The position numbers and the translations under genes are program-made. Below, one piece after another: positions 11,385-19,789 of a stretch of DNA of 64,000 nucleotides (position 1 is its first letter; every line of letters begins with the position of its first letter). The stretch spans positions 124,001 to 188,000 of the forward strand of contig SKCR01034783.1 in assembly GCA_019454045.1 (NCBI GenBank). Reading direction: 5' to 3'. The notes under the pieces were generated by a model. The model was not told the DNA's origin. It did not search any database and saw only the letters and a list, made by a program, of their open reading frames with translations. The stretch comes from Zanthoxylum bungeanum. Lineage: Eukaryota > Streptophyta > Magnoliopsida > Sapindales > Rutaceae.

Positions 11385-12010
11385 TCGGTGGGACATGCCC
11401 AAGCCCGAGCCAACGTAAACACTTGGGCACAATGGAATGATCCTTTATTTTTCCAATCAAACAAGGCCATGGGGGAGATACTCTGACCCCACGCCATTCT
11501 TACATCCTAAGGCCTCGGTGGAATGAATCCAACCCTGAGCCAATATAAAAACTTGGCCACAAGGGAAGATCATTCATTATACCAATCAATAACATATTCT
11601 CGGCGAAACAAATGCAGCCATGAGCCAATATAAACACTTGGCCATGAGGGAATGATCCCACCTTGTGCCAATAAAGCAATATGGCATTGGTGGAACGAAT
11701 GCAGCCCCGAGCTTTTAGAATTACTTGGCCACAAGGGAATGTTCACTCTTTGTGGTTATTAAGGAATATGGCTTTGACGGAACAAAGGGATATTCGAGCC
11801 ACTACAAATCACTTGGACATAAGGGAATGCTCTCTCCTTGTTCCATATACATAATGTAAGGCCTCGGTGGGACGAACCCAACCTCGAGTCACTACAAATC
11901 ACTTGACCATAAGGGAATGCTCTCTCCTTGAGCCATATACATAATGTAAGGCCTCGATGGGACGTACCCAATCTCGAGCCACTTAACCCACAAAGACTTT
12001 AAGGGAATAT
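11385..12010. repeat. Minisatellite of about 88 bp, seven degenerate copies
   Basis: A phrase like CTTGGCCACAAGGGAATG recurs near 11421, 11550, 11637, 11726, 11810, 11902 and 11981, mostly 84-92 bp apart, alternating with AAGGCCTCGGTGGGACGAA..CCGAGCCA. The last full copies (from about 11780) are nearly identical, the first ones divergent. It lies between integrase and antisense gene, where Tat-clade elements often carry tandem repeats. Confidence 0.8.
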
Positions 12011-12850
12011 TTTCAACCTTAGGTTTTCCCCTCAAGCATTGGCAATGGTGTCTCAGGCCATGCTGACAAAAAAAATAACAAGTGTTTTAGGGTGACGTAT
12101 CACACACTAGACACCGACCCAAAGACATCGAGGTAATCAAGACAACGTCTTGTCTTATGTTACCTAAAATAATAATTTTGAACCTCATAGTCCAAATATC
12201 TCGGAATAACAGAGCTACGGATCGGAGAATAGCCAACACCATGGGGGAATTTCCTCTCATGTTAGGCAAACCAAGAGTATGTAAATGCCACAAATATCTT
12301 CTAGCATTTCCACTTGCCATGCTCCTATGGATCCGATAAGGGATGGCCAGTATCATGGGGCATTCACTCTCCCTATGCTAGGCATATCAATAGCTACAAA
12401 CGCCACGGAGACCCATGAGCCCTGCATGTGCTATGCACCTCCAACATTTTCTCTATGGGTAGCAATGCAATGAAGGAATTATCCCTCCATTTGTTATGGA
12501 AACTCAAGGCTACCGTATTATCTCACAAGCTATCTTGTATCCATAAATGCTATGATTACCTTGGGGTACCAAATGCCACGCCGAACCTTCCGTCACGCTT
12601 ATTATGTATACTCGAGGTGCCAAATGCCACACAGGTCTCATAAGTCTTCAAAGGTGCAAGTCATTGGGTATTAACGTTCTAGCCTATGGATTTGATAATG
12701 ACACTAGGGTTGGTGTGCCATGGGGAAGCGCACTTTCACACTTTTTCCTTGCAACTTTCAGTAATACCAACCAAGGGTATTTCCCATTCAAATAACAAAC
12801 AAATGTATAAGCATACAAGTCTTTGTTCATAAAAGGAAAGCCCTATCTAT
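12011..12850. other. Non-coding stretch with imperfect repeats
   Basis: Loosely repeated phrases (AAATGCCAC, CATGGGG, CTCATGTTAGGC-like) suggest a second, older repeat series after the 88-bp array. The open frames at 12087-12795 lie on both strands, overlap each other and show no domain, so I do not call genes. Confidence 0.4.
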
Positions 12851-12869
12851 ATTCTTGGGATCTACTGCC

Positions 12870-13410
12870 CTTCATACAACTCTCTATTGGTCATTTTGAG
12901 ATAGTTTTTATTGAAAATACCATCTAATTGAAAAATGAGCCATTATTTGGTGATAAGTCTCCACTTTGAGTGCCGACCTCTCTTTTTTCTCCTTAACCAT
13001 GTCAATGTGGTGCTTAAGGAGGTCTTCATTTTATTCTCCTTCAAAATATTACACTTGATGGGTCATCATTCTGATCTCTGTTGGGATCACCGCCTCACAC
13101 CCATAGGAATGCTTTGTGGGCAAATGGCCAAGGACTTGACATAGTAGTTAGCTGCTCGGGTGATGTTTGGAACATTGGCAGTCTTCTGACACCGATCATA
13201 TGCTCGAGCCACTCCGAGTTTGTCCTGATGCATCATTGGCCAAAACAAACCCTATATGAGTGCTTTGTGGGCAATAGATTTTCCATCTGCATGACTTCAA
13301 TAGATTCCTTCATGAATTTCCCTCAGCACATAATTAGACTCCTCGGCCCCTAAACACCTAATGTATGACATCATGAAGCCCCTTTTACAAATTCCTTCAT
13401 CTATTAGGCA
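12870..13410 (-). pseudogene. Tat-type integrase remnant, catalytic core deleted
   Basis: From 13400 downward the minus strand reads an H2C2 zinc-binding domain of retroviral-type integrase: LREIHEGIY, a stop, SHADGKSIAHKAL, LFWPMMHQD, then DRCQKTANVPN. It runs to a SPWPFA-like stretch near 13120. Immediately after come CEAVIPTEI and a tail like NEDLLKHHIDMVKEKRE (about 13080-12930), which belong to the C-terminal end. The DDE catalytic core, normally some 120 residues, is missing between them. Stops and frame changes confirm a pseudogene. Confidence 0.75.
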
Positions 13411-13552
13411 AAAATATGCACTCCGATATTTCAACCTCATCGCCTCTTTCTTATCCTCTGGTAAGTCCAGACTCTAGGTACCTATTGATCAATTCTATCT
13501 CGGTTAGTTTAACATCGGCCTCGACCTTAATCACATTCGAACCTCCTATAGT

Positions 13553-14075
13553 CTAAGGTTTTAGGATCTCCAAGGGAACCCGAGGAATCTTACATTTGAT
13601 AAATGACGCCAACTGGGGCAATGAATATACCTGCTGGCTATTCACTCGACCGACCTGCTTAAATGTCACATTCCTCATTCCTTCGACCAATATCTTCACC
13701 TCCGTGAGGTAAGCTATCATATTAGGATTCCATATTTGAAACCCATCATTCAATTGCTAGACAGCCAACTGTGAGTCACTCTTCACAATCACATCTTTCA
13801 CCCCGACTGCTTCACAAAGCCTCAGTCTGGCCATGATCGCCTCATACTCAGCCTCGTAATTAGTTTCTTCAAATTCAAATCTCGGTGCATAGCTTAGCTC
13901 ATCACCGTGCCCATTACTAAGGATGACACCAGCCCTACACTCTTGTGAGCTGAGTGCCCATCAATAAATAACTCCCACTTATTCTCATCCATGTCCATCA
14001 TGACTCGGGGTCCGATGAATTCTGCCACAATGACACTCAAGATATGTAGGATATATTATATTCACTAAGTTTTAC
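13553..14075 (-). pseudogene. Second (archaeal-type) RNase H of the Tat-type element
   Basis: The minus strand reads VAEFIGPRVM and a WELFIDG-like first-strand motif, then YEAEYEAIMARLRLCEAVGV, VIVKSDSQLAV and PNMIAYLTEVKILVEG, ending near 13553. This is the additional RNase H that distinguishes Tat/Ogre/Retand elements from other Ty3/gypsy lineages. It would help remove RNA from RNA:DNA hybrids in reverse transcription. The frame is broken near 13760 and 13935, so no protein is made. Confidence 0.75.
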
Positions 14076-14089
14076 TTACCATTTTATCA

Positions 14090-15094
14090 GACGACCCGAG
14101 GTCTCAGGTCTATGTAATATTTATCTAAGCAGATGGTCGGTATATACCCTGATGGGGTGAGCTTGGAAGTGAGGTTGTAACTTCTTTGCTGTAGTAACTA
14201 AGGATAAGACCATAAAATATAGGGCCTAATAAGTACTTGCTAGAATAATAAATATCCTTTGAATTTTATCTATTTCTTATATTAGTACTAAACTTACAAC
14301 ATGCTATGAAATAGCTAAATACAAAAGTAGCATCTCATATGGATTTGGCTTAGCCAGAAGTGGAGGCCTGGTCAAGTAACCTTTAATTTGCTAGAATGCC
14401 TCCTCACACTCGTTCGTCCACTCAACCTATTTATTCACCTTCTTGATCAGCTGGAAGAAGACATGGCATTTATAGGTGGCATTTGAAATAAACTGATTAA
14501 ATGCTCCTACCCGACCATTCAAACTCTGTATTTCTTTCACTGTCTTTGGCGATTTCAAATCTACAACAACCTTGATCTTCTGAGGATTAGCCTTGATGCC
14601 CATCATATTGACTCTTTACCCTAAAATGTTCCACAGGATACTCCGACGGCACACTTATTTGGGTTTAGTCTCATCTCGTACTTCCTCAGAAGTTCAAATG
14701 TTTCCCGGAGGTCTTCCAGGTGATCCTTCGGATGTACGGACATGGCTATCATATCATAGACATTGTCTTACCAATGAGGGGCTCGAAGACCTTATTCACC
14801 AACCTTTGATATGTTTCTCTAGTATTCTTTAACCCAAAAACATTACCTTATAGTAATAAAGCCCTAATCTGTGATAATTTTCGTCTCTCTTTATCTTCGG
14901 GGATATTTAAATATGATTATATCCCAATGATGCATCCATGAAGCTTAGTAGCTCATGGCAGGCCGTCAAATCCACCAAGTGATCCACTTAAGAAGCGGAA
15001 AGCTATCATTTGGGCAAGCTTTGTTAAAATAAAATAGTTCACACACATTCTCTATTTGCCATTGGCCTTTTTCACCAAGACCATGCTTGAGACC
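14090..15094 (-). pseudogene. Tat-type RT C-terminal half and first RNase H
   Basis: Read downward from 15094: KACPNDSFPL-like RT core, VFGLKNTRETYQRLVNKVF, DHLEDLRETFELLRKYEMRLNP, IKANPQKI, TVKEIQSLNGRVGAFNQFIS, VEWTNECEEAFQQIKGYL. The tail of the first RNase H (HFQAHPIRVYTDHLL, a stop, then ILHRPETSGRL) follows around 14230-14100. The YVDD catalytic box is degraded to a frame-shifted YDM. The segment ends at 15094, where the copia LTR begins. The RT N-terminus is found 19 kb away at 34.35-35.06 kb, showing that one gene was split by insertion. Confidence 0.8.
14571..15094 (-). repeat. First copy of the 524-bp flanking direct repeat
   Basis: Nearly identical to 34353-34880, differing by a handful of substitutions and one-base indels. 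It ends with GCTTGAGACC at the copia LTR. Copy 2 runs on without a break past the same point. Confidence 0.95.
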
Positions 15095-16156
15095 TGTTGG
15101 ACAAAATGACCCATAGCGTCACTATTTGCACAGATCATTGTGTTGTTGTAGCAAATTAACTATGTGACAAGGAAATTGCACTCTCATCATTTGTGATTAG
15201 ATCACCATAGATATATAAATGAAGAGAGGTCCCTATGATTAGTTCCTGGATTGAGAATGATATGAGACAGTATCAGTCCCCGAAGGATTAATCATTAAAT
15301 ATCCCTAGCCGGAGTATTATCGAGACTGGACATCGATAATGCAGAATAGGCTAGTATTGCACTTGTGTGCGTTGTGAGGGCACAACGGCATAGTTCTCAT
15401 ATATATAAGTATCGGATACTTATGCAAGTGCGATAGGAGGTCGTGTTTCACACGATGGTACGGGAAACAGCTTCGCTCTGGATAGACCCCTCGGAATCCC
15501 ATTGGTATTATGACTATGTGTCTATGGGAGGCCGAAATCAAGGTAGGTGTGTATAGTCTTAACCTGAGACTTACATCGCTAATACTTACGATAATCGATA
15601 GACTTTGGTCTTGGTGGTACAGGCTTTAACCGTTCTCTGCGTACACCACTTCTGGGTTTATCAGAGAGTCGTAGTGTATTGGGTGTGATGTCGAGACAGA
15701 AGTATCACTTCAGTCATAGTGGAGATGATGTCACGCAGGATACGGTACTAGTGCTCTTGAGTGATGCGCATCCAATCGGGATATTGTGACCAGGTCATGA
15801 ATATCCGATTATAGAGACTATGTTACCAGACATCCGATATGTGTTTCGGACGGGGCAGACACTTATCCAGCCCCAGCCCTAGCACGTGACTATCCGATAC
15901 TGGGCCGATATGCACAATACAATTGGTATACTACGCTTGATATAGATCCTTGTATATTCTATATGGATATGTCCAGAGAATTGGGAAGACTTGGTGCTTT
16001 GCTAGGAGTCGACCTTGTCTCGTAAATCGGTAGAACGTAGTACTTGGTACATACGTGATTCGGATACTCCGATGACCGTATTTACTGCCAATATATCCGG
16101 GGATCTCATGTGTCGCTTCCCGATAATCCACCGATGACGCATAACTCGCACTCTTA

Positions 16157-16455
16157 AATAATCTTTGATTATATAGAAGAGAGAGAAAATTAATCTAGGA
16201 TTAATTACGGAGATATTTTATCTAGGATAAAATATCGTCTAGAGAGAGATAACGATTAATTTGGAATTAATCGGTAAATTAATATATTCGATATATTAAA
16301 CGAAATTAGATTTCAACGTGGAATTAAAATTAGATTTTAATTCGGGCGAACGAATTAATTTAGAATTAATTCGTTAGCGACGTGAATAGTGAATTCACTA
16401 GGCGTAATCATTTAATTACGACGCGACGGAAAAATCGTTAATTTGGAATTAGCGA
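16157..16455 (+). repeat. Run of short TNG-centred palindromes in LTR1
   Basis: Eleven inverted repeats follow one another. Arms and centres: ATAATC/TTT (16158), AATTAATC/TAG (16188), GATATTTTATC/TAG (16212), CGATTAATT/TGG (16253), TTAATATAT/TCG (16279), GAAAT/TAG (16302), GAATTAAAAT/TAG (16321), AACGAATTAATT/TAG (16349), TAGTGAA/no centre (16387), CGTAAT/6-base loop (16403), TCGTTAATT/TGG (16435, one G:T). The arms are otherwise perfect. Equivalent runs lie in every other LTR of the family here. Confidence 0.9.
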
Positions 16456-16514
16456 ACCCGAGCCCGAGTGTGATTGCGAGCGCATTCGTATTTCAAATTC
16501 GAGTGCGGCGACGC

Positions 16515-16625
16515 AAGTCACATCAAGCGTCAATCATTAGTCGCATCAAGCGTCAAATCACTTGTCACTTTGAGTGATGTGAAATGACAACATGTCACTT
16601 TATTAAAGTAGATGTGACTTGATGG
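16515..16625 (+). promoter_or_regulatory. Repeated motifs upstream of the LTR1 TATA box
   Basis: CATCAAGCGTCAA occurs twice (16521, 16544) and is followed by several TGTCAC/GTGACT/GTGATG copies on both strands. Position between the palindrome run and the TATA box suggests U3 enhancer repeats; this is inference from position and repetition. Confidence 0.45.
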
Positions 16626-16738
16626 ACTTGTGATGGACTTTTGAATTTAGAGTGTGGAACACTCAAAGTCATTACAATTGATTTAATTTGTTTTTGAAAG
16701 CATATTAAATGGTAAAAACATTTATTATTTTTGGAAAA

Positions 16739-16746
16739 TATATAAA
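16739..16746 (+). promoter_or_regulatory. TATA box of LTR1
   Basis: TATATAAA, about 435 bp before the LTR end and followed by a CT-rich stretch typical of plant transcription start regions. It is conserved at 24696-24703 (LTR2) and 33162-33169 (LTR3). Confidence 0.6.
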
Positions 16747-17181
16747 CAAATGTTATACCACTTTTGTAATAACTTAACAACATTTTTCTCTCTCATTCTC
16801 TCCTTCAAGCTCACGTCCAAGGGGCATTTTTCACTGGTTTTTGAAGCCAAAAACGTGAGCAAAGGGAAGCCAAGAGTTGGGTTTTTGTGGCAAAAACCGC
16901 AAGTGCTAGCACACTACGAGACTTGCGAAGGTGGTAGGGAGGTTCACCCATGAGCCGGGATCCGTTTGACGAAGCTAGGAGCTCCGTTTCTCAGCTCAAA
17001 ATCTGATTTGTGAGAGCAGTGGAATGCTGCAGTGGCGCCACCGAAACAGTGAGCAAAGTGGCTTCATTCGTCTCCAAATCGACTCAACCGATCGATGTGA
17101 GTATTCCGCTACCTCCGTTGATGTATTCACACATGATTTTCATTGCTTGTTTGATCTTGGGACCTAGATAATAACCAACAA

Positions 17182-17193
17182 TGGTATCAGAGC
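17182..17193 (+). other. Primer binding site, unit 1
   Basis: TGGTATCAGAGC, the exact copia-type site complementary to initiator tRNA-Met, one base after LTR1. It confirms plus polarity. Confidence 0.95.
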
Positions 17194-18904
17194 TATAGGT
17201 TCAAGCATGAAAAGTTTAGGGCTTAAAATTGGGTAAATTGATTTTGAGCATGATTTAGTTAAATTGTTTGATTGAGCATGTTAAATGATGTTGAATTAAA
17301 GTTTGATTGGATCAATTTCATGAAAATTGATTTGGAATATTTTCCCCAAAATATTGATGTTGGCCGAATTTAAAGGAAATTTTTAATTCTTGGAATTTTT
17401 GGTTTTGATTCATTGGATGAGTTAGAATCATGTAGGATGATGTTAATTTATGGTCAATTGGATTGTACTTTGAATTGAACATAAATCCCCAATCCCAATT
17501 CTCATGTTGGCCGAATTGGAGTATGCCCTTGAATGTCTTGGATTTTTGATTTTATGAACATTGGATGTGTATGAAATCATTTAGGATGTTGATTTAATGT
17601 CGATTGTGGGTTTGATTGGATTGAAACCAAATCGGATGTGAAATCCTTCCTTGGCCGAGACTAAAGAAGCATGTAAATGGGTTTGATTTTTCATTTATGT
17701 GTTAGACATATGATAATGATAATGAGCATGATTAATTGGACTAATATGATGTTTTAGAAATATTGATTTAGTTGATTAATCATGTAATAACACTTAGGTT
17801 AATTGAATATGAAATTGGATTTTGTATATTTAATTAATTGGGCTAATTTTGGAAATTGGACTTTAATGTTGTAATTGGGCTATTGGGCTTGATTTTATCA
17901 AGTTGGGTTTAGGCCAAATGGATTGGATCCAATTGGGCCCAAAACCACTTCCGTTAAGCCCGAATGCGACTTAATGAACCTTTAAAGTTCAATTGGGCCT
18001 AATGGGCCAAGATTGATTTATGGGCTTATGGGGTAAATCCCGGATTGGACTTTGGTTATCGGTTTGACCCGAGTTGACCAAAAGTCCACGCTTAAGAAAT
18101 CAATTAAAAGCCCATTGGACTTTAATTGAATTGACGTTGGACGTTAATCGGTCTTTGAGACGCGTTACGATTAATTTGGAATTTAAATCGTAAAAGGTTT
18201 ATTAAATAAAAGTGTAATATTTAATTTGGAATTGAATAGTGAATTAGTATTAAATACATGTTAAATTAGATTTAATGATGTAGTTTAATTTAATTCATGA
18301 ATTCGTACTTTGAGTTCTTATTCGCAAAAACGAGTTTGACTCGAACAAAATCAAATCGTTGTTTGAACATTGGATGATCACTTAATTATCAGATTAATAA
18401 TTTGATTAGATTGATTGATAGCATGCTTTTGTGTGAATACGTGGTTGTGTTGCATGAATAATGAATATCGGATGGATATTAGTCGGGTGGGGCAATTTTA
18501 GAAATTGTTGTAATAAATTCGATTTATTAAATTGGACCTGCGTGTCCAGCCTTATCACTCATTCTCTTTGTATTCTCTTCTCACCTATTCCCCTCCATGT
18601 AAATGAGGTTTCTTTAGAAGTGTAGTGTAACGGGTAGAAGTAATACAAGTGCTAGCTTGAGTGAGAAAGTGAGAGATTTGATCTAGGATCAATGTAAAGT
18701 ATCCATCCGAATATCATTATTATTTATTTTCATACTCGCTTTATTATGTATTTAGAATGCATGTTTAAGGGTGTATGATGATGAGACCTTAACAAAGATA
18801 ATTAAATTGGTAGCCAATTTGCACGCGAAAACCCTCGTTAAATATCAAGCGTTTATTTTCCTTCCATTGAGTGATTCTTGCTCAAGATCCGAGATTGGCA
18901 GGGG

Positions 18905-19279
18905 TTGTTGGCCAAAGTCAAGCCCTTGTCCGTCGAAGATGTGTTTTAATCACGAGGCTTTGTTCCATATCGGTGTCGTGTCCAAGTTGTGGTTTGTTGG
19001 CCAAAGTCAAGACCACTTCTTGTCCATTGACATTGATTACGAAGCTTCCATGTCAATGGGTCCGCGCTTGACTGGGATCACTAGGTTTGTTGTGCCAAAG
19101 CCAAGGCCTAGTTGATTCAGAGGAAAAAGGTTAGGGTATATATTCGATATATAGGCATATATTAGATATATGTTTGGGACTTGGATGTCCACCTGCTGGA
19201 TCTAGGAGTTGGATGGGATCCAATTGATCTTCGAGATCTACCTAGTTAATTATCATACAATTTGTTGGCCAAAGTCAAG
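18905..19279 (+). repeat. Four phased copies of TTGTTGGCCAAAGTCAAG
   Basis: Exact copies at 18905, 18994 and 19262 and a degenerate one at 19087; spacing 89, 93 and 175 bp, roughly one and two turns of an 89-bp period. The same set exists in unit 2 (from about 26861) and, reversed, at 44215-44588 and 52571-52950. The sequence between copies is no longer similar. Confidence 0.85.
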
Positions 19280-19457
19280 ATTGTGTGATATTTAACGGGA
19301 TCCTAGCCCACTAGGAACACGGTTTCCCGAGTACTTGACAGAGGGTAGAGGCTCGACGAAAAATAGTGGGAGGCAAGTATTGAATTTGCAACATTCGTTC
19401 GAATACTCGCTAAACGCGCTCATCTATATTTTACTTACTCGTCATCTTAATCAAAAG

Positions 19458-19662
19458 TATTAGTTGGACTAATATTTTAAGTTGTTTTAAATATATATAT
19501 AGTTGGACTATATACAAACTCATTCGATATATAGTTGATTTTATAATTGGATTATAGTAATCAATATAATTGAATTAAAATTATAGTTGATTAAATAATT
19601 GGATTATTGTAATCATTATAATGAATAGTACCTTATTAAATTGATTAAATAGTTGGACTATT
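19458..19662 (+). repeat. Run of TGG-centred palindromes in the leader, unit 1
   Basis: Five perfect inverted repeats with centre TGG: arms TATTAGT (19458), TATATAGT (19496), TATAAT (19542), AATAAT (19594), AATAGT (19648). The unit 2 equivalents lie at 27411-27615. Confidence 0.9.
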
Positions 19663-19789
19663 GAAATCAAGAAAGAATTGAAAAGTTGAATATTTAAACT
19701 ATATAATCCTTCGATTAAATGTTTTAATGATTTAATTTTCTTGGGAATTAATAATAGGTTACTTTATTGGATAAAATAACTTGTTATAT

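Larger units (their letters stand above)
15095..17180 (+). repeat. Copia LTR1 (2086 bp)
   Basis: It begins TGTTGGACAAAATG and ends ATAACCAACA immediately before the primer site. Near position 130 it has the form ATGAAGAGAGGTCCCTATGATT, as in the minus-strand relatives, whereas LTR2 and LTR3 share a different form there. It contains the hairpin array, a CATCAAGCGTCAA repeat and a TATA box. Short open frames in it are antisense and without domains. Confidence 0.95.
17194..19750 (+). other. Long non-coding leader, unit 1
   Basis: About 2.5 kb of AT-rich sequence without a copia domain. It includes repeated GGGCTTATTGGGCTTG-like phrases (about 17870-18020), four copies of TTGTTGGCCAAAGTCAAG and a second run of TGG-centred palindromes. 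An open frame of 114 codons at 18771-19115 overlaps another in a different frame and has no known domain. Its core is also open in unit 2, but close sequence identity alone explains that. Confidence 0.7.

Noticed and set aside
11759..12795. Several overlapping open frames on both strands
   Set aside because: They follow the minisatellite and the degenerate repeats, overlap each other and show no recognised motif.
14593..14832. 79-codon plus-strand frame, repeated at 34375-34614
   Set aside because: It is the antisense shadow of the Tat RT domain; the second copy is the flanking direct repeat.
16157..16455. CRISPR-like or MITE array reading of the LTR palindromes
   Set aside because: The arms differ from one palindrome to the next, there are no constant repeats with spacers, and individual units lack target duplications.
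17182..17193. Possible tRNA gene remnant
   Set aside because: The match is the reverse-transcription primer site only; no cloverleaf or A/B box follows.
18771..19115. Open frame of 114 codons in the copia leader, core also open in unit 2 (26822-27070)
   Set aside because: Two frames and the antisense strand are open over the same stretch, units 1 and 2 are nearly identical anyway, and no copia domain is present.
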